Source: Candidatus Desulfofervidaceae bacterium (lineage in GTDB: Bacteria; Desulfobacterota; Desulfofervidia; Desulfofervidales; Desulfofervidaceae). From it: 64,000 bases of DNA. A model generated the notes under the pieces. That model ran no database searches, was not told the DNA's origin, and was given only the letters and a program-made list of their open reading frames with translations. The DNA is taken from contig JAMOPI010000031.1 of assembly GCA_027064585.1 (NCBI GenBank), positions 17,032 through 81,031 of the forward strand, in the 5' to 3' direction. This document shows positions 1 through 11,509 of this stretch, piece after piece. A program made the position numbers and the translations under genes. The first letter of the stretch is position 1. Every line of letters starts with the position of its first letter.

Positions 1-726
1 AATATCACTAATGAAAAAGTTGCCTCAGCTATTGCTAAAGACCCCCATCTTTCTGCGCGGATTTTAACGATCTCTAATTCTGCCTTTTATGGCTTTCCTC
101 ATCGGATTAGCAGTATCTCCCATGCTGTTTTGGTTTTGGGCTTGACCCTTATCAAAAGCGTAGTTTTATCTACTACTATTTTCCATCTAGTTCCCTCAGC
201 GGCTAAATGGCTTAAAGATCATGCCTGCCAAGTAGCTACTTTAACCTTTAACCTAGCTACCAATCTTCAGAAGAAACAATTGAAAAAACAAGAGATACGG
301 TCAACACCCCTTGGAAAAATAGAATGGATATGGAACAGACACCTCCTTTCAAATGAGATTCCTACTATTACCACGGCTGCCTTGTTACATGATATTGGCA
401 AGTCCATTATCGCTATCCAACTACCTGAAAGGTTTGAAAAAATAAAGGAACTTTCCCAGCAGAAAAAATGCTCTTTTATAGAAGCAGAAAGAGAAATTCT
501 AGGCTTTGATCACACTGAAGTAAACAAAGTAGCCTGCGAGCATTGGCATTTTCCTGAAAATTTAAAATACCCTATTGTCTGTCATCATTTAACTCTTGAT
601 GAAATTCCCCAAAAGATCTCACAAGCGACCATTCAACAATACACAGCCCTTATTCATATTGCTGATAGAATAGCTAATAATAGTCCAGAATGGGAGGAAA
701 TAAAGAATTATCTCACTTCTATATGA
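1..726 (+). CDS. HDOD domain protein, 5' end outside window
   Basis: The frame is open from the first base of the window, so the N-terminus is missing and the first internal ATG (130) is not the start. The opening codons read ARILTISNSAFYGFP followed by an SISHAVLVLG motif, the signature of the HDOD output domain found in bacterial signalling proteins. An HD pair (LLHDIGKSI) and later histidines (CHHLTLD) follow, but HDOD proteins usually lack HD phosphohydrolase activity. A role in signal transduction, possibly cyclic-di-GMP linked, is inference. The 3' end overlaps the convergent nrdG by 19 bases with no room for a terminator. Confidence 0.85.
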   Translation, partial: NITNEKVASAIAKDPHLSARILTISNSAFYGFPHRISSISHAVLVLGLTLIKSVVLSTTIFHLVPSAAKWLKDHACQVATLTFNLATNLQKKQLKKQEIRSTPLGKIEWIWNRHLLSNEIPTITTAALLHDIGKSIIAIQLPERFEKIKELSQQKKCSFIEAEREILGFDHTEVNKVACEHWHFPENLKYPIVCHHLTLDEIPQKISQATIQQYTALIHIADRIANNSPEWEEIKNYLTSI

Positions 727-1379
727 AAGCCTTGTTTGTTGCTTATAAAGTTTAACAATTTTTCCTTTGTATAGGTATTTTGTACATTATATTTGGGTGT
801 AGGGTTGCATATTTGGAAAACAAGGGAGTAACCTGGCCCGACTATATCTATAATCTTTTCCAAATCTTCTAAGGTTAATAAGGCACTGTGTACCGTGGTA
901 CGAAACTCACAGGCAATTTTACTTTCTTTTATTAATTGTAGGCATTCTTTTATAATTTCTACAGGAAAGTCTTTTTGGATAATCCGTGAATACTTCTCCC
1001 AAGGGGCCTTAATATCCATGGCAATAAAGTCAACGAGTCGCTTCTCTATCAGCAACCGCAGCATCAAGGGATTTGTGCCATTAGTATCCAGCTTTACCGC
1101 AAGCCCCATCTCCTTCAGCCATGCACAAAAAGAAGGTAAATCCTTGTGAATGGTAGGTTCGCCCCCGCTAACAACTACACCATCTATAATCCGCCGTCTG
1201 GCTTCCAAAAAGGCTTGTAGTTGATCCTGGGTAAAGGGCGTTTCTCTTTTCTCTACCAGCCGATAGTTATGACAATAAAGGCAGCGGAAGTTACACCCTT
1301 GGGTGTAAATTACCGCTGCCAAACGCCCAGGATAGTCAATTGTAGAAAGGGGGGTTACACCACCGATATTAATCTGCAT
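708..1379 (-). CDS. nrdG: Anaerobic ribonucleoside-triphosphate reductase activating protein
   Basis: Radical SAM activase that installs the glycyl radical on NrdD. The SAM-cluster cysteines are in CNFRCLYC (CX3CX2C, about residues 29-36), followed by the glycine-rich VVSGGEPT motif. Length 223 aa is normal for the longer NrdG type. Its ATG shares one base with the nrdD TAA stop (TAATG), so the two are translationally coupled. It lies downstream of nrdD and should be controlled by the same promoter and NrdR-like boxes. Confidence 0.95.
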   Translation of the reverse strand: MQINIGGVTPLSTIDYPGRLAAVIYTQGCNFRCLYCHNYRLVEKRETPFTQDQLQAFLEARRRIIDGVVVSGGEPTIHKDLPSFCAWLKEMGLAVKLDTNGTNPLMLRLLIEKRLVDFIAMDIKAPWEKYSRIIQKDFPVEIIKECLQLIKESKIACEFRTTVHSALLTLEDLEKIIDIVGPGYSLVFQICNPTPKYNVQNTYTKEKLLNFISNKQGFHIEVR

Positions 1380-3463
1380 TAGCCTGCTACTCCTTCTACC
1401 TTATATGACCGACGGTGTTTATACTCTTCCTGCTTGCCTCTATTCCAATTGGACACCGGACGGTAATAACCCACAACCCGTGAATAAACCTCACATTCCT
1501 CACCACATTCTGGGCAATGCCAGTGTTCCCCGCTCAAATAGCCATGTTTAGGACACACACTAAAGGTAGGGGTAATAGAGAGATAAGGAATGCGGTAACG
1601 GCTCAGAATACGTTTTACAAGCAGCTTACAGGTTCTGGCATCAGGTAGGGCCTCACCAACGAAGAAATGAAAGACTGTGCCGCCGGTGTATTTGGCTTGT
1701 AATTCTTCCTGATGATTAAGTGCCTCTATTGGGTCGTCCGTAAAATCTACAGGTAACTGGGTGGAGTTAGTGTAATAAGGTGCATCCTCTGTCCCTGCTG
1801 TAATAATGTCTGGAAACTCCTTTTTATCAATCTTGGCCAAACGATAACTAGTACCTTCGGCTGGTGTAGCTTCTAAATTATAGAGATTGCCAGTTTCTTC
1901 CTGAAATTCCACCAACTTGTTCCGCATAAAGTCTAATACAGCTAAGGCCAATCTGTGTCCCCTTTCACTGGCAATATTTTCACCTAGAAGGTTAAGACAG
2001 GCCTCATTCATGCCCACAAGACCAATTGTAGAAAAGTGATGCTTAAATGAAGGTAAATATCGGGCCGTGTAAGGATAAAGCCCCTTTTTCAGGTTATTTT
2101 CAAGCATCTTTCGTTTGATTTCCAAAGAATTTTTCGCTAAAATCATGTACCTTTCAATGAGTTTAAAGAACTTATCTACATCCCCCTTACTCAAATAGGC
2201 CAGCCGCGGCATGTTAAGCGTTACCACCCCAATGGAACCAGTGGCATCACCGGCCCCAAAAAGGCCACCCGTCTTTTGCCGCAATTCTCTTAAGTTCATA
2301 GACAGGCGGCAGCACATGCTGCGCACATCCTCGGGATGAAGGTCAGAGTTAATAAAATTCTGAAAATAGGGGGTGCCGTATTTGGCCGTCATCTTAAAAA
2401 GAAGTTCTGCATTTTCACTGTCCCAGGCAAAGTCCTTAGTAATGTTATAGGTCGGGATGGGAAAGGAAAAGATGCGTCCCTGATAGTCGCCTTCAAGCAT
2501 CACCTCAATAAAGGCACGATTGATCATATCTACCTCTTTTTGATAATCCGCATAGGTTTCATCTAGCAACTTTCCTCCCCAAACCACTGCCTCTTTTTTA
2601 AGATGGTCAGGGATAGTAAAATCAAGTGTGATATTAGTAAAAGGCGATTGCCCCCCCCACCTAGAAGTGGTGTTAACAGAAAATATAAATTGCTGAATAC
2701 CCTGTTTTACTTCTTTATATGACAACTTGTCTCTACGTACATAAGGTGCTAATAAGGTATCAAAATTGTTAAAGGCCATTGCGCCAGCCCACTCGTTTTG
2801 AAGGGTGCCCAAGAAGTTGACCATCTGTCCCAGGGCGGTATCAAAGTGTTTAGCCGGCCCCGCCGCTACCTTGTTTTTAGGCCCATTAAATCCCTCTAAA
2901 AGCAGCTGCTTTAGGGACCAACCTGCACAATAACCACAGGTACCCATACCCAGGTCGTGGATATGGAAAAAGCCGTGTAGATGGGCCTCTTTTATTTCCT
3001 GAGTGTAGACATTGTTTAAAACATAATTGGCAATGACGGCACTAGCTGTGTGCAACATAAGGCCAGAGTGGGAAAAATCTATGTTGGCGTTTTCCTTGAT
3101 GCGCCAGTCCACCTGATTGATGTATTCGTCAATCGTTTTTTGAATGTTTAAAAGCAGGGCTTTGGCATTGCGGATCTGTGTGCGTTTGTCCCGATAAAGG
3201 ATATAGGCCTTGGCCGTTTTGGCATGACCATTTTCAATCAGGATCTTTTCCACAACATCCTGCACTTCTTCCACTGTAGGCTTTAGATTTCCGTGTTTGA
3301 CCAGATAATCATAAACCTGAATAGCCAAGCGCCAGGCGGTTACTTGGTCACTTCCTCCTACGGCCTGCGCTGCCTTAAAGATAGCACGTTGAATACGACT
3401 GATATCAAAGGGTACTTCTCGTCCATCTCGCTTGATAATCGTCTTTATTTCTCCTCCAGTCAT
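1379..3463 (-). CDS. nrdD: Anaerobic ribonucleoside-triphosphate reductase
   Basis: Oxygen-sensitive class III reductase that makes deoxyribonucleotides under anoxia. The N-terminal ~95 residues form an ATP-cone (IKRDGREVPFD opening), the allosteric domain. The C-terminus carries the zinc-binding cysteines (CPKHG...CPECGEEC) and the glycyl radical loop RVVGYYRP. At 694 aa it is full length. The start at 3463 is preceded by AAGGGGAG at good spacing. No aerobic reductase is seen in the window, which fits a strict anaerobe. Transcription starts from the TTGACA/TATATT promoter just upstream. Confidence 0.97.
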   Translation of the reverse strand: MTGGEIKTIIKRDGREVPFDISRIQRAIFKAAQAVGGSDQVTAWRLAIQVYDYLVKHGNLKPTVEEVQDVVEKILIENGHAKTAKAYILYRDKRTQIRNAKALLLNIQKTIDEYINQVDWRIKENANIDFSHSGLMLHTASAVIANYVLNNVYTQEIKEAHLHGFFHIHDLGMGTCGYCAGWSLKQLLLEGFNGPKNKVAAGPAKHFDTALGQMVNFLGTLQNEWAGAMAFNNFDTLLAPYVRRDKLSYKEVKQGIQQFIFSVNTTSRWGGQSPFTNITLDFTIPDHLKKEAVVWGGKLLDETYADYQKEVDMINRAFIEVMLEGDYQGRIFSFPIPTYNITKDFAWDSENAELLFKMTAKYGTPYFQNFINSDLHPEDVRSMCCRLSMNLRELRQKTGGLFGAGDATGSIGVVTLNMPRLAYLSKGDVDKFFKLIERYMILAKNSLEIKRKMLENNLKKGLYPYTARYLPSFKHHFSTIGLVGMNEACLNLLGENIASERGHRLALAVLDFMRNKLVEFQEETGNLYNLEATPAEGTSYRLAKIDKKEFPDIITAGTEDAPYYTNSTQLPVDFTDDPIEALNHQEELQAKYTGGTVFHFFVGEALPDARTCKLLVKRILSRYRIPYLSITPTFSVCPKHGYLSGEHWHCPECGEECEVYSRVVGYYRPVSNWNRGKQEEYKHRRSYKVEGVAG

Positions 3464-3474
3464 AATTTCTCCCC

Positions 3475-3490
3475 TTCATAGATATTGTAT
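3475..3490 (-). promoter_or_regulatory. NrdR-like box 2 upstream of nrdD
   Basis: The core reads CAATATCTAT on the minus strand, close to the NrdR consensus core CWATATATWG with the final G replaced. Its centre is exactly 31 bp from that of box 1, three helical turns, which is the usual phasing of NrdR box pairs. It lies between the -10 element and the nrdD ribosome binding site. Confidence 0.6.
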
Positions 3491-3502
3491 TTATCAAAAA
3501 TG

Positions 3503-3531
3503 AATATACAACATATTGTAGTCTTTGTCAA
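3503..3531 (-). promoter_or_regulatory. Sigma-70-type promoter of nrdDG
   Basis: On the minus strand TTGACA (3526-3531) and TATATT (3503-3508) are separated by exactly 17 bases, about 40 bp upstream of the nrdD start. This is a near-perfect housekeeping promoter. Box 1 fills the spacer, so repressor binding would block RNA polymerase. Confidence 0.8.
3506..3521 (-). promoter_or_regulatory. NrdR-like box 1 in the nrdD promoter spacer
   Basis: The core CAATATGTTG sits in a TACAA/TTGTA inverted repeat and differs from the NrdR consensus CWATATATWG at one position. It overlaps the spacer and the edge of the -10 element of the nrdDG promoter. NrdR is the ATP-cone repressor of ribonucleotide reductase genes; its own gene is not in this window. 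Confidence 0.65.
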
Positions 3532-3571
3532 GAAAGAGCTTAACCCAAAATCCGCGATTGGCCTAAAAAGA

Positions 3572-3650
3572 AACCCGCAAGTGTGATAAAATAGGTTAAT
3601 TTTTAAAAAGACTCCTCCACCTAAAGGGTGAGAAGTACACTTGCGGGTAA
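3572..3650 (+). repeat. Stem-loop leader of the IS remnant
   Basis: The arms CCCGCAAGTGT and ACACTTGCGGG (11 bp, fully complementary) enclose about 55 bases that contain a small inner hairpin around CACCTAAAGGGTG. Equivalent leaders are recognisable in the copies near 21890 and 59840, and in weakened form near 51290. This is the non-coding left end of the insertion sequence ahead of its transposase start. Confidence 0.7.
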
Positions 3651-3662
3651 GGACAATAATAA

Positions 3663-4220
3663 AACAAAAAAAGCTCTAAAGTAAAGCAAACTGTTTTACC
3701 ATTTATTTTAGGGACTACTCAGGAAATTATCACTCCAAGAGCAGGTTTAGTTTTATTTGGGGAGTTTATCTATGGAATAAAGCTTGATCAAAGGGCAGAT
3801 AAATATCTGCTTCTGCCTAAAAGCGGCAGAGGATATAAGCCTAAAGCATTTATTCTACGGCGCTTAGGCAAAAAATTTCCAGATGGAGTTAGGAGAAAGG
3901 GCCTGAGCCTTATTAGTGACAATGGTTCACAACCAACTTCAAGATCATTTATGGGAAAGATGGCCATTTTAGGGATTGAGCAGATATTTACAAGTTATGA
4001 TAATCCTAAAGGAAATGCAGAAACGCAACGGATGATACGGACGATAAAGGAAGAAGTTATTTGGCAGCATGGGTTTGCAAGCTTAACAGAAGCAAGGGAA
4101 ATTATAGGGAATTGGATTGAGAAGTATAACCGTGGCTATGTGCATTCGGCCTTGGGTTATTTAAGCCCACTTGCATTTGAACAGAAGTTTTATCAAAATT
4201 ATCACCAGGAGGCTGCTTAA
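3663..4220 (+). pseudogene. Fused transposase fragments: IS1380-type N-terminus joined in frame to IS3/IS2-type C-terminus
   Basis: One open frame without an ATG at its head. Codons from about 3672 read KVKQ...TPRAGLVLFGEFIYG, matching the other IS1380-like remnants. From about 3843 the frame continues into LISDNGSQPTS and YDNPKGNAETQRMIRTIKEE, the integrase-core D-D-E region of IS2-subgroup IS3 transposases, including the catalytic Glu context. Compared with the copy at 59928, the start ATG has become ATA and an A-run has gained one base. Two unrelated transposases joined in frame points to chance recombination between decaying elements. Confidence 0.7.
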
Positions 4221-4421
4221 TGACCTCTACCTTAAAATGGGTTAAAATGTGTCCACCCTGGAGGGGGCATTACAGTAACTTAAATTATTTATATTTCCTA
4301 ACATAACTCGTCAATGTTTATTTTAGCAAAAATCAACGCGGATTTTAGGTAAGTCCAGTAAGTTGCTAAATTAGCAAGTTATGCGTTTAAAACACATGAT
4401 AAAGAATGATACATCACGCTT

Positions 4422-6862
<2,441 letters not shown>

Positions 6863-6939
6863 AGGAAATTAATAGCAGATAAGTATACAATAAGCAAGCA
6901 CCTTGTCTGAAAGCAAAATAAGTGCTAAAAAGCAGTGCT

Positions 6940-7719
6940 ATGTCTGTCCTAGAAAAGATCATTCAACACAAAAAAGGAGAGGTAGAAGAACTTAAGAAAC
7001 AGCGGCCTCTAGATGAGACTGTTTTTGAATTTACCCTTTATCCATCTATCACTTTTTCTGAGGCAATCAGTCATCCTGGAAGGTTAAATATTATCGCTGA
7101 ATTAAAAAAGGCCTCTCCTTCTTTAGGGCTCATTCGTCCGGATTTTGACCCAGTCAAGATTGCTCGTATTTATGCCCAAAATGGAGTTAGTGCCATCTCG
7201 GTTATCACAGATAAGAAGTTCTTTCAAGGAGATATCAAATTCTTGGCCGAGGTGAAGACAGCCGTTAATCTGCCTGTGTTACGCAAGGATTTTATTATTG
7301 ATCCCTATCAGATATACGAGGCCAAGCTTTATGGAGCTGATGCCCTGCTTTTAATAGCCACTGCCCTCTCTGAGGCTCAGTTAAAAGATTTATTGGACTT
7401 AACTTACGAAGTGGGATTAGAGGCATTAGTGGAAGTACATGACGAAAGAGATTTAGAAAAGGCCCTTAAGGTAGAGGCAAAAATCATAGGCATTAACAAC
7501 CGCAATTTAAAGACCCTTAAAACAGGCATAAACACCTGTTTAAAATTGGTAAACCAAATACCTGAGGACAAAATAAAGGTGGCTGAAAGCGGGATCAAGA
7601 CAAAAGCAGATATAAACATTATAAAAAAGGCAGGGTTTAATGCCGTTTTGATTGGCACTGTTTTAATGCAAGCCGAAGATATTGGCAAAAAACTTAAAGA
7701 ATTGCTTTTAGATGCATAA
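6940..7719 (+). CDS. trpC: Indole-3-glycerol phosphate synthase
   Basis: Converts CdRP to indole-3-glycerol phosphate in tryptophan synthesis. Family motifs are IAELKKASPSLGLIR, the DFIIDPYQIYEA loop with catalytic Lys, ALVEVHDERDL, IGINNRNLKT and VAESGI. The ATG at 6940 (MSVLEKIIQHKKGEVEELK) matches the usual family N-terminus and is preferred over an in-frame GTG at 6922; neither has a strong ribosome binding site. At 259 aa it is normal. It overlaps marC by 8 bases and starts the trp cluster. Confidence 0.95.
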   Translation: MSVLEKIIQHKKGEVEELKKQRPLDETVFEFTLYPSITFSEAISHPGRLNIIAELKKASPSLGLIRPDFDPVKIARIYAQNGVSAISVITDKKFFQGDIKFLAEVKTAVNLPVLRKDFIIDPYQIYEAKLYGADALLLIATALSEAQLKDLLDLTYEVGLEALVEVHDERDLEKALKVEAKIIGINNRNLKTLKTGINTCLKLVNQIPEDKIKVAESGIKTKADINIIKKAGFNAVLIGTVLMQAEDIGKKLKELLLDA

Positions 7720-8362
7720 AGAGTTAGCCTTTTTTATAAAAGCCGTAGTATCTATCTTTATCATTGTTAATCCTATCGGTGCTGTGCCCATTTATTTAGG
7801 AATGTCTGAAGGTCAAGACCTATCTAAACATTATCATACTGTACGCGTGGCATCCATTACCTGTTTTTGTGTACTTCTGGTTTTTACCCTTTTAGGAAAT
7901 AATATCCTCCACTTTTTTGGTATTACTCTTCCTTCTTTTCGCATTGCAGGTGGAATCATTCTCTTTATCGTTTCTCTGCACATGCTTCAAGCCAAGTCCT
8001 CACGGGTGAAAACTACTCCAGAAGAACATCAAGAGGGAAGCCAGAAGGAAGACATTGCGGTTGTGCCCCTTGCCGTTCCGTTGTTAAGCGGGCCTGCCGC
8101 TATTACAACGGTGTTGGTATTGAGAGCAAATGCCAAGAATCTTTGGGAAGTAAGCAGTATTCTTTTAGCAATTGGGCTTACTTCTTGGAGCGCTTATATC
8201 GTTTTGAAAGAATCTGTATATATTCAAAAAATCTTAGGGCAAACGGGTATTAATATTATCACCCGAATTATGGGGCTCATTCTGGCAGCTATTTCAGTAC
8301 AGTTTATTATGGGAGGAGTCCATGATTCAATGCCTTATTTGTTAGAAAAGGTAATCCGTTAA
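7712..8362 (+). CDS. MarC family integral membrane protein
   Basis: Six-helix inner-membrane protein of the MarC/UPF0056 family. The diagnostic IVNPIGAVPIYLGMS segment is near the start and VPLAVPLLSGPAAITTVLV is central. At 216 aa it is normal length. The molecular function of the family is unknown, and its old link to multiple antibiotic resistance is not supported experimentally. It overlaps trpC and precedes trpF by 39 bases, so it is embedded in the tryptophan cluster. Confidence 0.9.
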   Translation: MHKELAFFIKAVVSIFIIVNPIGAVPIYLGMSEGQDLSKHYHTVRVASITCFCVLLVFTLLGNNILHFFGITLPSFRIAGGIILFIVSLHMLQAKSSRVKTTPEEHQEGSQKEDIAVVPLAVPLLSGPAAITTVLVLRANAKNLWEVSSILLAIGLTSWSAYIVLKESVYIQKILGQTGINIITRIMGLILAAISVQFIMGGVHDSMPYLLEKVIR

Positions 8363-8401
8363 GCCCTTGTAGATTAAATCTGCAAATGTTAATCTTGGCA
8401 C

Positions 8402-9028
8402 ATGCAAAAGACGCGTGTTAAAATTTGTGGCATAACCCGTTTAGAAGACGCCCTTTTGGCCGTATCTTTAGGTGCCCATGCCTTGGGCTTTATCTTTTTT
8501 AAAAAGAGCCCGCGCTATATCTTACCAGAAACGGCCAAGGATATCATTCAATCCTTACCTCCCTTTGTGCAGACTGTAGGTGTATTTGTAAACGAAAGGG
8601 CTGAAGTGATAAAAGAGATTGCCCAATTTTGCGGGCTAAATCTTATCCAGCTCCATGGCAATGAGTCACCAGATTTTTGTGTGGAACTAGGTTTACCTTG
8701 CATTAAGGCCTTTCGCATAAAGGATGAAGAAAGTCTGGAAAGGTTGCCTTCTTATAAAGGCAAGGTAAAGGCCTGGCTGTTAGACACATATAAAAAAGGT
8801 TTGCCTGGTGGTACAGGAGAGACATTTAATTGGAATTTGGCTGTTAAGGCCAAGGCCTACGGCGTGCCTATTATCTTAGCAGGAGGCCTAGGGCCGGACA
8901 ATATTGAAGCGGCCATTAAGACGGTACAACCCTATGCCGTAGATGTGAATAGTGGCGTAGAGGTTGGCCCTGGCATAAAGGATAAAGAATTAATGCAAAG
9001 GTTGTTTAGCATCTGGCAAAATATTTAA
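8402..9028 (+). CDS. trpF: Phosphoribosylanthranilate isomerase
   Basis: Isomerises PRA to CdRP, the step before TrpC. The TIM-barrel opens with [12 protein letters not shown], carrying the catalytic Cys; VGVFVN and LIQLHGNE follow, the catalytic Asp is in WLLDTY, and ILAGGL and VDVNSGVE form the phosphate site. At 208 aa it is normal. It lies between marC and trpB, 10 bases upstream of trpB. Confidence 0.97.
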   Translation: MQKTRVKICGITRLEDALLAVSLGAHALGFIFFKKSPRYILPETAKDIIQSLPPFVQTVGVFVNERAEVIKEIAQFCGLNLIQLHGNESPDFCVELGLPCIKAFRIKDEESLERLPSYKGKVKAWLLDTYKKGLPGGTGETFNWNLAVKAKAYGVPIILAGGLGPDNIEAAIKTVQPYAVDVNSGVEVGPGIKDKELMQRLFSIWQNI

Positions 9029-9038
9029 GGAGTGGTTT

Positions 9039-10229
9039 ATGTTACCTGACAAAAGAGGACGCTTTGGTATTTATGGTGGTAAATATGTGCCTGAGACCTT
9101 AATGCCCCTTTTGGCTGAGCTAGAAGAAGCCTATAAAGAGGCAAAGAGGGATAAGGCTTTTAAAGAAGAGTTTCATTATTATCTTCGGCAATACGCTGGT
9201 CGGCCTACCCCGTTATACTTTGCTGAAAGGCTGACTAAACACCTAGGTGGAGCCAAAATTTATCTAAAAAGAGAAGACCTAACCCACACCGGAGCCCATA
9301 AGATCAATAACACCATTGGTCAGGCCCTTTTAGCCAAAAGGATGGGCAAAAAACGGATTATTGCTGAAACTGGAGCTGGTCAGCACGGCGTAGCTACGGC
9401 TACGGCCTGTGCCTTGCTTGGACTTGAGTGCGTCGTCTATATGGGTGAGGAAGACACCAAGCGGCAGGAGATGAATGTCTTTCGCATGAAGCTCTTGGGG
9501 GCAGAAGTCATTCCGGTTAAACAAGGCAGCTGTACCTTAAAAGATGCCATTAATGAGGCCATAAGAGACTGGGTTACCAATGTATGCACGACTTATTACT
9601 TAATTGGCTCGGTCGTTGGTCCTCATCCTTATCCCATGATGGTGCGGGATTTTCAAAGTATTATTGGTCAAGAGGCAAAAAAGCAGCTTATGCAGGCCGA
9701 AGGCCGCTTGCCAGACTATATCATTGCCTGTGTTGGCGGTGGTAGCAATGCCATGGGTATCTTTTATCCCTTTAGAAACGATAAAGTGAAACTTATCGGC
9801 GTTGAGGCCGCTGGTTTGGGCTTGGACAAAGGCAACCACTCTGCTACCTTATGTGCAGGCAGCATAGGTATCTTACATGGGGCGATGAGCTATCTTTTAC
9901 AGACACCAGATGGTCAGATTCAACCTACCCATTCTATTGCGCCAGGTCTTGACTACCCAGGTGTTGGACCAGAACATAGTTATTATAAGGATAAAAAAAT
10001 TGCCTTTTATACCTCCATTACCGACGATGAAGCCCTAGAAGCATTTCATCTTCTTTCTAAGGTAGAAGGGATTATCCCGGCCCTAGAGAGTGCCCATGCG
10101 GTGGCTTATGCTATGAAATTGGCACCAAAACTGTCTAAGGAAGAAATTGTCGTTATTAACCTCTCTGGCAGGGGAGATAAGGATTTAGGTATTGTATTTG
10201 AAAGAGTAAAAAAGGAGCAAGGAGAATGA
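9039..10229 (+). CDS. trpB: Tryptophan synthase beta chain
   Basis: PLP enzyme that joins indole and serine. The PLP lysine is in [14 protein letters not shown], the phosphate loop is [10 protein letters not shown], and the [13 protein letters not shown] motif is intact. At 396 aa it is the TrpB1 type that pairs with TrpA. A clear AGGAG precedes the start. It overlaps trpA by 4 bases (ATGA), as expected for the alpha2-beta2 complex. Confidence 0.98.
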   Translation: MLPDKRGRFGIYGGKYVPETLMPLLAELEEAYKEAKRDKAFKEEFHYYLRQYAGRPTPLYFAERLTKHLGGAKIYLKREDLTHTGAHKINNTIGQALLAKRMGKKRIIAETGAGQHGVATATACALLGLECVVYMGEEDTKRQEMNVFRMKLLGAEVIPVKQGSCTLKDAINEAIRDWVTNVCTTYYLIGSVVGPHPYPMMVRDFQSIIGQEAKKQLMQAEGRLPDYIIACVGGGSNAMGIFYPFRNDKVKLIGVEAAGLGLDKGNHSATLCAGSIGILHGAMSYLLQTPDGQIQPTHSIAPGLDYPGVGPEHSYYKDKKIAFYTSITDDEALEAFHLLSKVEGIIPALESAHAVAYAMKLAPKLSKEEIVVINLSGRGDKDLGIVFERVKKEQGE

Positions 10230-11026
10230 CGATCACACAGATATTCAAAAAGGCACAGAGACAAGGACGACGGGTTTTAATTCCTTTTATCACGGCTGGT
10301 GATCCTGATCTTGAAACTACAAAAAGGCTCATATTTACCATTGCCCAAAACGGTGGTGATATTTTGGAACTGGGCGTACCCTTTTCTGACCCTCTAGCCG
10401 ATGGCCCTACCATTCAGGCTGCTTCTCAGCGAGCTCTAAAAAACGGCCTCACCTTAAAAGAGATTCTTGATCTGGTAAAAGATATCCGGGCAGAGATAAA
10501 TATGCCTATAGTCTTAATGGGGTATTATAATCCCTTTTTCCAATACGGCCTTGAGCGCCTGGCTCAAGATGCAGCTAAAGCAGGGGTGAATGGATTTATT
10601 ATTCCTGATCTACCGATTGAAGAAGCAGAGGAATGGTTAAAACACAGCCGCAAGCACAAATTAGACACCATCTTTTTGGTCACTCCTACAACACCTCTAA
10701 GCCGCGCCAAAAAGATTACCCAAAAAAGCAGTGGCTTTATCTATTATGTTTCTGTTACAGGCGTTACGGGAGCAAGAAAGGAGTTGCCAAAAGACCTTAT
10801 TGCCAATCTAAAACAGCTAAAACAAATTACCCGCAAGCCCATCGGTGTTGGTTTTGGTATTTCCTCCCCTGAACATGTGCAAAGGCTAGTACCCTATGCC
10901 GATGGCATCGTTGTGGGTAGTGCTATCGTGCGCATCATAGAAAAAGGCCAAAATCCAGATGAAATCTGTGCCAAGGTAGGAAAATTTATTCAAGACCTAG
11001 CCCAGGCAACAAAGATAAAAAATTAA
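10226..11026 (+). CDS. trpA: Tryptophan synthase alpha chain
   Basis: Cleaves indole-3-glycerol phosphate to indole and passes it to TrpB. Motifs are [11 protein letters not shown], the catalytic Glu in [15 protein letters not shown], and the catalytic Asp in IIPDLPIEE; the glycine loop VGFGIS is intact. At 266 aa it is normal. It is the last gene of the trp cluster. trpE, trpG and trpD are absent here and must lie elsewhere. Confidence 0.97.
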   Translation: MTITQIFKKAQRQGRRVLIPFITAGDPDLETTKRLIFTIAQNGGDILELGVPFSDPLADGPTIQAASQRALKNGLTLKEILDLVKDIRAEINMPIVLMGYYNPFFQYGLERLAQDAAKAGVNGFIIPDLPIEEAEEWLKHSRKHKLDTIFLVTPTTPLSRAKKITQKSSGFIYYVSVTGVTGARKELPKDLIANLKQLKQITRKPIGVGFGISSPEHVQRLVPYADGIVVGSAIVRIIEKGQNPDEICAKVGKFIQDLAQATKIKN

Positions 11027-11076
11027 ATTGCCCCTCTTGATTTTTTTAAAAAATTTGTTATTAAGTAAACAGTTGC

Positions 11077-11152
11077 TCCCCGGTAGCTCAATCGGCAGAG
11101 CGGGTGGCTGTTAACCACTAGGTTGCTGGTTCGAGTCCGGCCCGGGGAGCCA
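11077..11152 (+). tRNA. tRNA-Asn (GTT)
   Basis: A complete 76-nt cloverleaf with encoded CCA: acceptor TCCCCGG/CCGGGGA, D-stem GCTC/GAGC, anticodon stem GGTGG/CCACT around CTGTTAA (anticodon GTT), and T-stem GCTGG/CCGGC. The last nine bases, GGGGAGCCA, begin the left attachment site of the island that follows. tRNA 3' ends are classic integration targets. Confidence 0.97.
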
Positions 11153-11153
11153 T
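11144..11153 (+). other. attL-like core at the tRNA-Asn 3' end
   Basis: GGGGAGCCAT spans the tRNA 3' end and is repeated directly at 19759-19768, right behind the recombinase 3' region, and inverted at 16279-16288. The two direct copies bracket an 8.6-kb segment with methyltransferase, endonuclease and recombinase genes, as expected for attL and attR. Confidence 0.7.
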
Positions 11154-11509
11154 TTTGATGGCTGTTTCAAACTCATTCAAAGTATCCTTCCGACTTGTCC
11201 GCACAAGGAAAAAGGCAGGAAAAATAAAAATCTCTCTTTTTCCTATTCTGGATTGATGATAATGAAGCCCACCCGCACCCACCCTGAAAAGGAAAAATTT
11301 TTGAAAAATGGACTTGACTTTTTGTTTTTCTTTGCTACATATTATTATGTGATGTTAAACGATGATAAACTTTGGCAGGCTCAAAAGGAGTTGAAACTAT
11401 GATGGAAGGTTTCTCTGAAATAATGACCCTTGAGGAAACCGCAAAATATTTAAAAATAGGAAAATTTACTCTTTATAAAATGGCGAGGGAAGGAAAAATT
11501 CCTGCTGTG
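11144..11509 (+). repeat. Inverted repeat arm 1 of the island (366 bp)
   Basis: Runs from the tRNA 3' end through the leader and first half of the excisionase-like gene. It matches the reverse complement of 15923-16288 with only scattered substitutions and no net indel. The shared part includes the GGGGAGCCAT core, the AAAAGGAG ribosome binding site and the helix-turn-helix coding region. Confidence 0.9.

Larger units (their letters stand above)
3544..4350 (+). mobile_element. Degenerate composite IS remnant (copy A)
   Basis: Bounded by terminal inverted repeats: CCCAAAATCCGCGATTG at the left and its near complement at the right (4331-4350). The left ~290 bases match remnants at 21866 and 59805: a stem-loop leader followed by an IS1380-type transposase N-terminus. 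The right part encodes a different transposase, the C-terminus of an IS3-family (IS2-subgroup) OrfB. It sits between the divergently oriented ends of nrdD and guaB and looks inactive. Confidence 0.75.

Noticed and set aside
6922..6939. GTG at 6922 as the trpC start
   Set aside because: The family N-terminus begins at MSVLEKII (6940), and the six extra residues are not conserved in TrpC.
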